Assembly: GCF_025447595.1 (NCBI RefSeq) | Contig: NZ_JAOEJU010000017.1 | Span: 82,296-146,295 of the forward strand | Direction: 5' to 3' | DNA length: 64,000 nucleotides | From: Pseudomonas koreensis | Lineage (GTDB): Bacteria; Pseudomonadota; Gammaproteobacteria; Pseudomonadales; Pseudomonadaceae | Part shown: piece after piece, positions 1 to 8,107 of the stretch | How the letters are laid out: each line of letters starts with the position of its first letter | Position numbering within the stretch: the first letter of the stretch is position 1 | Program-made: the position numbers and the translations under genes | The notes under the pieces: model-generated | The model's input: only the letters and a program-made list of their open reading frames with translations | What the model was told of the DNA's origin: nothing | Database searches by the model: none

Positions 1-1981
1 TCCCGGCCGCTACCAGACGCTTGTGCTGCTCGGCTTCGATGCGCTCGATTGTTTCAACCGGCACCATGTAGCCCTGATCGTCACGTGCTGCGTGGATCAC
101 GAAGTAGATGACAGTGCCGGCCAGGCTGGCGATCGCCAACCACCAGATGTGCCAGATCATCGCGAAACCGAACACGGTCAGCAGTGCGCCCATCACCACG
201 CCAGTGGCGGTGTTGTTCGGCATGTGGATCGGTTCGTACTTGGCTGGAGCCTTGTACGCAGTACCGTTTTCCTTGGCCTCGGTGAACGGATCGATGCAGT
301 CTGCTTTTGGCAGTACAGCGAAGTTGTAGAACGGAGGTGGCGACGAGGTCGACCATTCCAGGGTATGGGCATTCCACGGGTCACCGTGTTCGCACATGTT
401 TTCCGGCTTGTTGCGGTCACGCACCGACACGTACAGCTGGATCAGCTGGCAGGCGATACCCACAGCGATCATCACCGCACCGAACATGGCAACGTACAGG
501 TACGGTACCCACTCAGGGTTGGTGGTGGCATTCAGACGACGGGTCATGCCCATGAAGCCCAGTGCATAGAGCGGCATGAACGCGACGAAGAAGCCCGAGA
601 TCCAGAACCAGAACGCTGCTTTACCCCAGCCTTCGTGCAGCTTGAAGCCGAACGCTTTCGGGAAGTAGAAGGCGAAGCCTGCGATGTAGCCGAATACCGC
701 GCCGCCGATGATCACGTTGTGGAAGTGAGCGATCACGAACAGGCTGTTGTGCAGAACGAAGTCAGCACCCGGGATGGCCAGCAGTACGCCGGTCATGCCG
801 CCGATGGCGAAGGTCACCATGAAGCCCAGGGTCCACAGAACCTGGCTGGTGAAGCGCAGACGGCCCTGGTAGATGGTGAACAGCCAGTTGAACAGTTTCA
901 CACCCGTCGGGATGGAAATCAGCATCGTCGCCAGACCGAAGAAGGCGTTGACGCTGGCACCCGAACCCATGGTGAAGAAGTGGTGCAGCCAAACCATGAA
1001 GCCCAGTACCGAGATCGCGCCCGAGGCGTAGATCATCGAGTGGTGGCCGAACAGTTTCTTGCCGGTGAAGGCCGAGATGACTTCCGAGAAAATGCCGAAT
1101 GCCGGCAGGATCAGGATGTAAACCTCAGGGTGGCCCCATGCCCAGAACAGGTTGACGTACATCATTGGATTGCCACCAAGTTCATTGGTGAAAATGTGGA
1201 AATCCATGTAACGGTCAAGGGTCAGCAGTGCCAGGGTAGCGGTCAGGATCGGGAACGAAGCCACGATCAGAACGTTTGCCCAGGTGCAGGTCCAGGTGAA
1301 GATCGGCATGTCCATCAGTTTCATGCCAGGGGTACGCATTTTCAGCACGGTCGCGAGGAAGTTAACCCCCGTTAGCGTTGTACCCAGACCCGATAGCTGT
1401 AGCGCCCAGATGTAGTAGTCCATCCCCACGCCAGGGCTGTATTGCAGACCCGACAGCGGTGGATAGGCAACCCAGCCGGTCTTGGCGAATTCGCCGACGC
1501 CCAGGGACAGGTTGATCAGCACGACGCCGGACACCAGCAGCCAGAAGCTCAGGGAGTTCAGGAACGGGAACGCAACGTCACGCGCGCCGATCTGCAGCGG
1601 CACTGCAAGGTTCATCAGGCCGGTGAAGAATGGCATCGCCATGAAGATGATCATGATCACACCGTGAGCGGTGAAGATCTGGTCATAGTGTTCAGGTGGC
1701 AGGTAGCCAGGCGAACCCTCGGTGGCCATGGCCAGCTGGGTACGCATCATGATGGCGTCGGCAAAACCGCGCAGCAGCATGACCATGGCGACGATGATGT
1801 ACATCACGCCGATTTTCTTGTGGTCGACCGACGTCAGCCACTCGGTCCACAGGTAAGTCCACTTCTTGAAGTAAGTGATTGCAGCGAACAGCGCCAGACC
1901 ACCGAGCGCGATCATCGAGATGGTGACCATCACGATCGGCTCGTGGAAAGGGATCGCTTCCCAACTTAATTTACCAAACAT
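1..1981 (-). CDS. cyoB: Cytochrome bo3 ubiquinol oxidase subunit I (3' end cut by window edge)
   Basis: Subunit I of the haem-copper quinol oxidase reduces O2 to water at the haem o3-CuB site and pumps protons across the inner membrane. About 660 codons are present, close to the usual 660-670, so only the extreme C-terminus is missing. The HPEVY motif, with the His-Tyr crosslink pair at about residues 284-288, and the HH pair of CuB ligands near residue 333 are readable. The start ATG follows a GAGGAG ribosome site, and the upstream cyoA stop is only 3 bases away, so translation is probably coupled. Subunits III and IV and the haem O synthase gene would be expected just outside the window. 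Confidence 0.96.
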   Translation of the reverse strand, partial: MFGKLSWEAIPFHEPIVMVTISMIALGGLALFAAITYFKKWTYLWTEWLTSVDHKKIGVMYIIVAMVMLLRGFADAIMMRTQLAMATEGSPGYLPPEHYDQIFTAHGVIMIIFMAMPFFTGLMNLAVPLQIGARDVAFPFLNSLSFWLLVSGVVLINLSLGVGEFAKTGWVAYPPLSGLQYSPGVGMDYYIWALQLSGLGTTLTGVNFLATVLKMRTPGMKLMDMPIFTWTCTWANVLIVASFPILTATLALLTLDRYMDFHIFTNELGGNPMMYVNLFWAWGHPEVYILILPAFGIFSEVISAFTGKKLFGHHSMIYASGAISVLGFMVWLHHFFTMGSGASVNAFFGLATMLISIPTGVKLFNWLFTIYQGRLRFTSQVLWTLGFMVTFAIGGMTGVLLAIPGADFVLHNSLFVIAHFHNVIIGGAVFGYIAGFAFYFPKAFGFKLHEGWGKAAFWFWISGFFVAFMPLYALGFMGMTRRLNATTNPEWVPYLYVAMFGAVMIAVGIACQLIQLYVSVRDRNKPENMCEHGDPWNAHTLEWSTSSPPPFYNFAVLPKADCIDPFTEAKENGTAYKAPAKYEPIHMPNNTATGVVMGALLTVFGFAMIWHIWWLAIASLAGTVIYFVIHAARDDQGYMVPVETIERIEAEQHKRLVAAG

Positions 1982-1984
1982 CGT

Positions 1985-2926
1985 TTACTCCTCTGCCCCG
2001 GCAGCTGAATGCGAATTCGAGTCCATATCCGTTGCCGCCACTTCTTTCTCTTTCTTCTCGTGCTTCAGCGGCTTACCCGGTTTCATGCCTTCGTACTTGT
2101 CGACGATGGTCTGGAACAGGTTCGGCGTGACCGAGGAGTAGAGCTCGACTGGATTGTTCTGGCTTGGCTTGGCAAGGGCTGCGTATTCAGCTGGTTCAAG
2201 CTGTTTAGGTGCCTTTTTGACTTCACTTACCCAGGCGTCGAAATCTTCCTGAGAAGTTGCGATAGCCTTGAATTTCATACCGGTGAAACCAGCGCCGCTG
2301 TAGTTGGCGGAGATACCGTCCATTTCAGCGTTGCGGTCAGCGATCAGGTGCAGCTTGGTGGTCATGCCCGCCATCGCGTAGATCTGGCCGCCCAGGCCCG
2401 GGATGAAGAACGAGTTCATCACCGCGTCCGAAGTAATCCGGAAGTTAACTGGCGTGTGCGCCGGGAACACGATCTTGTTGACCGTGGCGATACCTTGTTC
2501 CGGGTAGATGAACAGCCACTTCCAGTCCAGCGCGACCACTTCGATGGTCACAGGCTTGACGTCGGATTCGATCGGACGATACGGATCCAGCGAGTGGGTC
2601 GACTTGTAGGTGATGTAACCCAAGGCAATGATGATCAGGACCGGGATGGTCCATACAGCCACTTCGATTTTGGTCGAGTGCGACCATTTCGGGGTGTAGA
2701 CGGCGTTCTTGTTGGACGCGCGGTACTTCCAGGCGAACAGGAAGGTCATGACGATGACCGGCACAACGACCAACAGCATCAGCAGCGTGGCGGTGATGAT
2801 CAGGTTGCGCTGTTCCAGGCCGACCTGGCCCGTTGGATTGAGCAGGGTCATGTTGCAGCCTCCCAGCAACAACGTGCCGAGCAGCGGCACTAGGCCTAGT
2901 AATCTGGGGTACCTGTTTTTACTCAT
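1985..2926 (-). CDS. cyoA: Cytochrome bo3 ubiquinol oxidase subunit II
   Basis: Subunit II (313 aa) is a lipoprotein with a lipobox ending in LLGGC (Cys24). Two membrane segments follow, at about residues 43-65 and 86-106, then a periplasmic cupredoxin-like domain. As is normal for quinol oxidases, the CuA ligand set of cytochrome c oxidases is not evident. The start was set at the ATG at 2926 because GAGG lies 9-12 bases upstream and the lipoprotein signal begins there; a longer frame reaching 2980 adds 18 residues that do not fit a signal peptide. It is the first gene of the cyo operon. Confidence 0.95.
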   Translation of the reverse strand: MSKNRYPRLLGLVPLLGTLLLGGCNMTLLNPTGQVGLEQRNLIITATLLMLLVVVPVIVMTFLFAWKYRASNKNAVYTPKWSHSTKIEVAVWTIPVLIIIALGYITYKSTHSLDPYRPIESDVKPVTIEVVALDWKWLFIYPEQGIATVNKIVFPAHTPVNFRITSDAVMNSFFIPGLGGQIYAMAGMTTKLHLIADRNAEMDGISANYSGAGFTGMKFKAIATSQEDFDAWVSEVKKAPKQLEPAEYAALAKPSQNNPVELYSSVTPNLFQTIVDKYEGMKPGKPLKHEKKEKEVAATDMDSNSHSAAGAEE

Positions 2927-3682
2927 CTCACGACCTCTAAAGCAGCTTGCGCAATGCAGTTGGGTTTTGATCGCCAACACTTCACCCTGCCAAGGGTTGG
3001 CATTTTCTTTGGATTGAATAAGGGCCGCCCGTCGCGCGTCAGACGCTCGACAAAACCTGGGACAGCGGTCAGTTCTTATTCGAATTCGTGGTCAAAGGCC
3101 TTGTTACAGACCAATTCCATTTGGTGCGGAAAGTTGGAAGGCACCGACACCTGGGTGTCTTGCGAGCCTCTCGGCTGCTCGACACCCGACTTCCTGCTCG
3201 CCTCCTTAATAAAGGCTGAACAGTGCCGGGAATTCAGTGCGGGCGATTGTAGATAGGTAGCGCCCTATACACCATGTCTTATCCCGAAATAATTTTTATC
3301 GCTCAGAGCAACAATCCATCACCGTTTTTGCAAAAGTTCCGCATGTTATCGAAATCGATTCTCAACAAAAACACCAAAAAATGTAGGTCTATCGGCCTCA
3401 GTTCAGACAGCTCCGAAGGCTTTTTCCCACGGCGCGATCCGCGCAAAGCCCGATATGCCAAGGCTTTTGGCCATCTGCCGGAGTCTGTTAAAACTGCCTG
3501 ATCCGGCACACGCGTGCAAAAACCGACAAACGCTGAAACAGACCAATCCTTTTTTGTAACAGCACTCCAATCCGGGCCTGTGAAACGCGCTGCGACACGG
3601 CCTGTGTGACAACATGTCGCACACCTGTCGCACCCTTCCTTGCCGTTCGTCACGGTGTTTTCACACAGACCCTGAAATGCAG
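2927..3682. other. Long non-coding region upstream of cyoA
   Basis: No convincing gene is seen in about 750 bases between the dsbB end and cyoA; short frames on both strands look unlike proteins. It should hold the cyo promoter(s), but I could not settle on one. There is a 21-base imperfect inverted repeat at 3603-3623 (TGTGTGACA/TGTCGCACA, 3-base spacer), followed by a further TGTCGCAC copy at 3626-3633 and a preceding TGCGACA at 3591-3597, which looks operator-like. An orphan + strand terminator lies at its right end. Confidence 0.5.
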
Positions 3683-3725
3683 AACGCCTCGATTCGCGTC
3701 ACCGCAAATCGAGGCGTTTGTTTTA
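3683..3725 (+). terminator. Rho-independent terminator, U-tract on the + strand
   Basis: The 12-bp stem AACGCCTCGATT / AATCGAGGCGTT is followed on the + strand by TTGTTTTAT. It sits 26 bases beyond the dsbB stop, but dsbB is on the - strand, where the base after the stem is C and U residues are sparse. It may be a weakly bidirectional dsbB terminator, or the end of an unannotated + strand transcript. Confidence 0.65.
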
Positions 3726-3750
3726 TCGGCGCAGGCGCCGAAAAGTTGAT

Positions 3751-4260
3751 TCAGCGCAGCGCTTTTCGGTTACGCGAGGTCAGCAGCGGCACCAGGATCA
3801 CCACCAGCACGAAGGCCACCAGTGCCCATTGCGCGAGCGACAGGCCGAGGATCGGCGGGTACGGCGTCGAGCAGAAACCGTCGACCTGGAAGCCCAGCGG
3901 GAAGATCTTCGCCAGCGGCAGGTCATCGACGATCGGCTGCAGCACATCGATGCCGCAGCTCACCGCCGGATAGAACTGGGTGTACACGTGATGCCCGGCG
4001 ACACCGGCTCCGGCGATGGCACAAATCACCACCAGCACCTCGAACACTGTGATGCTGCGTCGGGTGCGCATGGCCGCGCCGATGAACGCGAACAACGCGA
4101 TCAGCAGTAACGCATAACGCTGCAGAATGCACAGTGGGCACGGCGCCTCGCCCAGCACGATCTGCATGTACAGCGCGCCGCCGATCAGCGCCAGGCAGAT
4201 GATGCCCAGCAACACCAGATAGCGCCGCTCACGTCCCAATCGAATCGTTTCCTCGCTCAT
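3751..4260 (-). CDS. dsbB: Disulfide bond formation protein DsbB
   Basis: Inner-membrane quinone reductase (169 aa) that reoxidises periplasmic DsbA and passes electrons to ubiquinone. Four hydrophobic segments are visible. The two redox cysteine pairs are present: CPLC at residues 41-44 and Cys102/Cys130, almost the same numbering as the E. coli enzyme. It lies directly upstream of the quinol oxidase operon, which could accept electrons from the same quinol pool. A hairpin with CCGAAAAG/CTTTTCGG arms overlaps the stop codon. Pseudomonads often carry a second DsbB, so the exact paralogue number is not assigned. Confidence 0.93.
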   Translation of the reverse strand: MSEETIRLGRERRYLVLLGIICLALIGGALYMQIVLGEAPCPLCILQRYALLLIALFAFIGAAMRTRRSITVFEVLVVICAIAGAGVAGHHVYTQFYPAVSCGIDVLQPIVDDLPLAKIFPLGFQVDGFCSTPYPPILGLSLAQWALVAFVLVVILVPLLTSRNRKALR

Positions 4261-4285
4261 CGCGTTTCCCTTTCATGTCCATGGT

Positions 4286-4846
4286 TCAGCTGGCCGGCGG
4301 CTGCGCTTGCAGTTGCGCCATCAGGCTGATGTTGTCTTCGATATGCCAATTGGCCGCGATGCGACCGTTGTCGATCTGATAGATATCGGTTGCCCGGAAG
4401 TCTACACGCTGGCCCTGCCCTTTGAGAGCCTTGAACGTGCCGGTGAAATGCCCGCGAAAGTGCAGATGCACCACCACGCGATCCCCGGCGACGATCATTT
4501 GCTCGATCTCGCAACTCAAGTCCGGCACCGCCGTGCGAAAAAACTTCGACGCCAGCAACGGCCCGGTCGGCCCCTGCACCCGGCCTTCCGGTGGAGTCTT
4601 GTCGGCGAACTGCGGCGACAGGGCTGCAGTGGCCAACGCCTCTTCACCCGTGTTCCAGAAACTGCCGTAACGCCGCGCCGCCAGCTCCATCGCATCACGC
4701 TGGGCCTTGGGCAGGCTCTGATCGACGATCAAGGTCTGTGGTTCTATCAAGGCGGATTCGGCGAACACGAACGGACTGGACAGCAAGGCAACCGACAGGC
4801 CCAACGCGGCCAGGCTGAAACGACGGGAAGAGGCGAAGTGCGACAT
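4286..4846 (-). CDS. Secreted SnoaL-like (ester cyclase fold) protein
   Basis: This 186-aa protein has a clear Sec signal peptide (cleavage after about residue 29, VFA|ES). The mature part is a single alpha+beta-barrel domain of the SnoaL-like/NTF2 superfamily, recognisable from the pattern of FRTAVPDLSCEIEQMIVAGDRVVVHLHFRGHF and DIYQIDNGRIAANWHIED stretches. Relatives include polyketide cyclases and many uncharacterised proteins, so substrate and reaction are unknown. It lies 25 bases upstream of dsbB on the same strand and may be co-transcribed; no functional link to disulfide formation is evident. Confidence 0.75.
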   Translation of the reverse strand: MSHFASSRRFSLAALGLSVALLSSPFVFAESALIEPQTLIVDQSLPKAQRDAMELAARRYGSFWNTGEEALATAALSPQFADKTPPEGRVQGPTGPLLASKFFRTAVPDLSCEIEQMIVAGDRVVVHLHFRGHFTGTFKALKGQGQRVDFRATDIYQIDNGRIAANWHIEDNISLMAQLQAQPPAS

Positions 4847-4971
4847 GGGGCGATCCTGATCATGTAAACGAACGAGCGCCTATCATCAGCATCGGGGAAT
4901 AAACGATAAACCGGTTAAGAAACGATTAACCTTTAAACAGAATTTAAGAATCAAGACCGTGTAACGGCCAA

Positions 4972-5059
4972 TCGCGAGCAAGCTCGCTCCCACAAGAATC
5001 GATGTCGTATACACATTCTGTGAACGACGCCGAACCTGTGGGAGCGAGCTTGCTCGCGA
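4972..5059. repeat. REPIN (inverted REP pair), core GTGGGAGCGAGC
   Basis: Two copies of the palindrome TCGCGAGCAAGCTCGCTCCCAC and its reverse complement face each other around a 40-odd base spacer. It lies just downstream of the hmp stop. This is the common REPIN type of P. fluorescens-group genomes. Confidence 0.9.
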
Positions 5060-5081
5060 ATGAAGGCAACTCGGTTCCGGA

Positions 5082-6263
5082 TTATTCCAGAGCAGCAGCC
5101 GGCCCGAAGAACTCATACCGGCTCTGCTTCTCCGGCACACCCAGCGCCTTCAGGTGACGCTTGATCGCCCCCATGAAACCTTTCGGTCCAAGGAAGTAGG
5201 CGTCCACATCACGCTCCGCCGGCAGCCACTCGCCCAGTTGTTCTTCACTCAACAACCCGACCTTGTCCGCCGCCGGGCTCACGCCGTCATCTTCGGCGTA
5301 GCAATAGAAGCGCTTGAGCTGCGGATGACGCTCGGCCAGACCATCGATCCAGTCACGAAACGCATGCACGCTGCCATTGCGCGCGCTGTGGATGAAGTAC
5401 ACCGGACGCTCGGTTTCCAGCGCCGCTTCCAGCATCGCCAGGGTCGGAGTGATGCCGACGCCGCCGCTGATCAGCACCAGCGGTTTGTCGCTGGCAGTCA
5501 GGGTGAATTCACCCGATGGCGGGAACAACTGGATGCTGGCGCCGACGTGCAGTTGATCGTGAAGGTGATTGGAGGCGCGACCGCCCGGTTCGCGTTTGAC
5601 ACTGATGCGGTACTGGCCTTTGTTGGCCAGGGCCGACAGCGAGTAATTGCGGCGGATTTCTTCGCCGTCGAGGATCAACTTCATGCCGATGTACTGGCCT
5701 GGCTCGGCTGCGAGGATCGGGCCCTTGTCCGCCGGTTCGAAGTAGAACGAGGTAATTTCCGCGCTCTCCTCGACCTTGGCCGCCACGATGAACTCCCGCG
5801 CGCCGCGCCAACCACCGACGGCCTGTTCTTTCTGGTCATAGATGGCGGTTTCGGCGCCGATCAGGATATCGGCCAACTGTCCGTAGGCTGCGCCCCAGGC
5901 ACTCATCACTTGCGGGGTTGCGATTTCTTCGCCGAGCACTTCGGAGATCGCGCGCAGCAGGCAGGTGCCGACGATCGGGTAGTGTTCCGGCAGGATTTGC
6001 AGGGCCACGTGCTTGTTGATGATCTTCGCCACCAGATCGCCCAACTGGTCGAGTTGATCGATATGACGGGCGTACATCAACACGCCGTTTGCCAGCGCGC
6101 GGGGCTGGTCACCGCTGGCCTGGTGGGCCTGGTTGAACAGCGGGCGGACTTCCGGATATTCGGAGAGCATCATGCGATAGAAGTGAGTGATCAGCGCTTC
6201 ACCGCCGCTTTCCAGCAGAGGCACAGTGGACTTGATGATTGCACGATCCTGGACGCTAAGCAT
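5082..6263 (-). CDS. hmp: Flavohaemoglobin, nitric oxide dioxygenase
   Basis: This 393-aa protein oxidises NO to nitrate with O2 and NAD(P)H. The globin domain (about 1-137) carries the distal Tyr29 and proximal His85 in the canonical positions. The FAD domain (about 150-255) has the RNYSLS flavin motif at 205-210, and the NAD domain has GGVGITPT at 267-274. Length matches E. coli Hmp. The start ATG follows GGAGTCACC. It faces norR/fhpR across a 163-bp control region with a -24/-12-like promoter and three NorR boxes, so NO-induced sigma-54 transcription is expected. The Pseudomonas name fhp is also used. Confidence 0.97.
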   Translation of the reverse strand: MLSVQDRAIIKSTVPLLESGGEALITHFYRMMLSEYPEVRPLFNQAHQASGDQPRALANGVLMYARHIDQLDQLGDLVAKIINKHVALQILPEHYPIVGTCLLRAISEVLGEEIATPQVMSAWGAAYGQLADILIGAETAIYDQKEQAVGGWRGAREFIVAAKVEESAEITSFYFEPADKGPILAAEPGQYIGMKLILDGEEIRRNYSLSALANKGQYRISVKREPGGRASNHLHDQLHVGASIQLFPPSGEFTLTASDKPLVLISGGVGITPTLAMLEAALETERPVYFIHSARNGSVHAFRDWIDGLAERHPQLKRFYCYAEDDGVSPAADKVGLLSEEQLGEWLPAERDVDAYFLGPKGFMGAIKRHLKALGVPEKQSRYEFFGPAAALE

Positions 6264-6305
6264 AAGGGTGACTCCTGAGCTTTCTCTAAAAGTGCCTTAT
6301 TTATT

Positions 6306-6319
6306 CCAGTAATCGTGCC
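6306..6319 (-). promoter_or_regulatory. Probable sigma-54 (-24/-12) promoter of hmp
   Basis: Read on the - strand the sequence is TTGGCACGATTACTGGA. The -24 element (TTGGCACG) is perfect, while the -12 element is CTGGA, an imperfect match to TTGCW with GG in place of GC and correct spacing. Initiation would be near 6294, about 30 bases before the hmp start. A NorR-type activator encoded next door makes it plausible. Confidence 0.65.
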
Positions 6320-6361
6320 AACTATTTTTTCTATATAAATCAATAGGTTGAAATTTATGTA

Positions 6362-6372
6362 GTCAGATCGAC
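6362..6372. promoter_or_regulatory. NorR box 1 (GT-N7-AC)
   Basis: GTCAGATCGAC matches the GT-N7-AC enhancer core known for NorR. It is the site nearest to the hmp promoter of an array of three. Confidence 0.7.
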
Positions 6373-6387
6373 ACAAGCACCTCTATA

Positions 6388-6398
6388 GTCGCTTCGAC
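6388..6398. promoter_or_regulatory. NorR box 2 (GT-N7-AC, near-perfect palindrome)
   Basis: GTCGCTTCGAC sits inside the palindrome TAGTCGCTTCGACTA, the best of the three sites. Its centre is about 85 bases upstream of the hmp -24 GG toward norR, in enhancer range. Confidence 0.75.
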
Positions 6399-6406
6399 TA
6401 CAACGT

Positions 6407-6417
6407 GTCTCTTTGAC
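6407..6417. promoter_or_regulatory. NorR box 3 (GT-N7-AC), adjoining norR start
   Basis: GTCTCTTTGAC matches the same core and ends only 9 bases before the norR start codon, so occupancy should also affect norR expression (autorepression). Confidence 0.65.
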
Positions 6418-6426
6418 TACCAGACT

Positions 6427-7983
6427 ATGTCCGCCAAATCATTGCTCACTGCCCTGCTCCCACTGGTCTCCGACCTGTCCCGCGAATTGCCCGAAGGCGA
6501 GCGCTACCGACGCCTGCTCGAAGCCATGCGCGCCCTGCTGCCCTGCGATGCCGCCGCACTGTTGCGTCTCGACGGCGAATGGCTGGTGCCGCTGGCCGTG
6601 GACGGCTTGAGCACCGACACCCTCGGCCGCCGCTTCAAGGTCAGCGAACACCCGCGCTTTGAAGTGCTGCTGGCCGGCGAAGGGCCGACCCGTTTCGCCG
6701 CCGACAGCGATTTGCCCGATCCGTATGACGGACTGGTCGACGGTCTCGACGATCACCTCGAAGTTCACGATTGCCTCGGTTGCCCGTTGTTCGTCGATGA
6801 AAAACTTTGGGGGCTGATCACCCTCGACGCACTCGATCCGGAGCGCTTTGAGCCGATCGAACTCGATGCCCTGCAAGCCTTCGCCAGCCTCGCCTCCGCC
6901 ACGGTCAACGCCGCCGAACGCATCGAACGTCTGGCGATTCGTGCCGAGGACGAACACCAGCGCGCCGAGGTCTATCGTCAGGCCAGCGGTCAGCAGAATC
7001 GCGAAATGATCGGCCAGAGCAAGGCGCATAAAAGGCTGGTGGAAGAAATCAATCTGGTCGGCGGCAGCGACCTGACCGTGCTGATCACCGGGGAAACCGG
7101 GGTCGGCAAAGAGCTGGTGGCCCAGGCCATTCACGCAGCTTCCAAGCGCGCCGACAAACCGATCATCAGCCTCAACTGCGCGGCCCTGCCGGACACGCTG
7201 GTGGAAAGCGAACTGTTCGGCCACGTGCGCGGCGCTTTCACCGGCGCTACCAGCGACCGGCGCGGCAAATTCGAACTGGCCAATGGCGGCACGCTGTTTC
7301 TCGATGAGGTCGGCGAGTTGTCGCTGACCGTCCAGGCCAAGCTGTTGCGGGTTTTGCAAAGTGGCCAGTTGCAGCGTCTGGGTTCGGACAAGGAGCATCA
7401 GGTCGATGTGCGCCTGATCGCCGCGACCAACCGCGACCTGGCCGAAGAAGTGCGCAGCGGTCGCTATCGCGCCGACTTCTACCATCGCCTCAGCGTGTAC
7501 CCGTTGCGGGTGCCGGCGCTGCGTGACCGGGGCCGCGATGTGCTGCTGCTCAGCGGTTATTTCCTGGAACAGAACCGCTCGCGCATGGGCCTCAACAGCC
7601 TGCGCCTGAACAGCGACGCCCAGGAGGCGCTGCTGGCTTACACCTGGCCGGGCAACGTGCGGGAGCTGGAGCATTTGATTGGACGCAGTGCGCTGAAGGC
7701 GTTGGGCAACTGCAAGGTGCGGCCGAAGATTCTCAGCTTGAGCGCGATGGACCTGGATCTGCCGCGCGAGGTTGTGGATAACTCCACGGAGCCGGTCTCT
7801 GGTACTGCGACACCTGTGCCACTGATCAGCGGCGATTTGCGCCTGGCCACGGAGCAATATCAGCGGCAATTGATTGCTGCGGCGCTGGAACGCAATCACG
7901 ATAACTGGGCGAGCGCGGCGCGGGAGCTGGGGCTGGACCGGGCGAATCTGGGGCGAATGGCGAAGCGCTTGGGGATGAAATAA
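6427..7983 (+). CDS. norR: NO-responsive sigma-54 transcriptional activator NorR/FhpR
   Basis: This 518-aa enhancer-binding protein has three domains. The N-terminal GAF domain (about 20-165) should carry the NO-sensing mononuclear iron; Arg77, Asp98, Asp101, Cys116 and Asp134 are plausible equivalents of the E. coli NorR ligands. The AAA+ domain has Walker A GETGVGKE (222-229), GAFTGA sigma-54 contact loop (269-274) and a Walker B/GGTLFLDEVGE stretch (287-297). A Fis-type helix-turn-helix lies at the C-terminus (about 485-518). It is divergent from hmp. No Shine-Dalgarno is visible before the ATG at 6427. In P. aeruginosa the orthologue is called fhpR. Confidence 0.93.
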   Translation: MSAKSLLTALLPLVSDLSRELPEGERYRRLLEAMRALLPCDAAALLRLDGEWLVPLAVDGLSTDTLGRRFKVSEHPRFEVLLAGEGPTRFAADSDLPDPYDGLVDGLDDHLEVHDCLGCPLFVDEKLWGLITLDALDPERFEPIELDALQAFASLASATVNAAERIERLAIRAEDEHQRAEVYRQASGQQNREMIGQSKAHKRLVEEINLVGGSDLTVLITGETGVGKELVAQAIHAASKRADKPIISLNCAALPDTLVESELFGHVRGAFTGATSDRRGKFELANGGTLFLDEVGELSLTVQAKLLRVLQSGQLQRLGSDKEHQVDVRLIAATNRDLAEEVRSGRYRADFYHRLSVYPLRVPALRDRGRDVLLLSGYFLEQNRSRMGLNSLRLNSDAQEALLAYTWPGNVRELEHLIGRSALKALGNCKVRPKILSLSAMDLDLPREVVDNSTEPVSGTATPVPLISGDLRLATEQYQRQLIAAALERNHDNWASAARELGLDRANLGRMAKRLGMK

Positions 7984-8107
7984 AAGTCCCGCCGTCGGAT
8001 TGGCGCCAGAATCCCTAAAGCCTGCCGGTTACAAGTCGATAACCCGGCATCGATACCTGCTGGCGATCCGTGCGATCGCCGCTCACCTTTTTCCACAGAA
8101 GGTTTTT

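Noticed and set aside
23..1375. 450-codon + strand frame opposite cyoB
   Set aside because: Antisense to an unmistakable haem-copper oxidase gene.
3303..3653. 116-codon - strand frame upstream of cyoA
   Set aside because: No ribosome site or recognisable domain; Cys- and Arg-rich composition unlike neighbours.
4972..5059. Inverted REP pairs read as CRISPR-like repeats
   Set aside because: Only pairs at each site, no regular spacers, no cas genes; they are REPINs.
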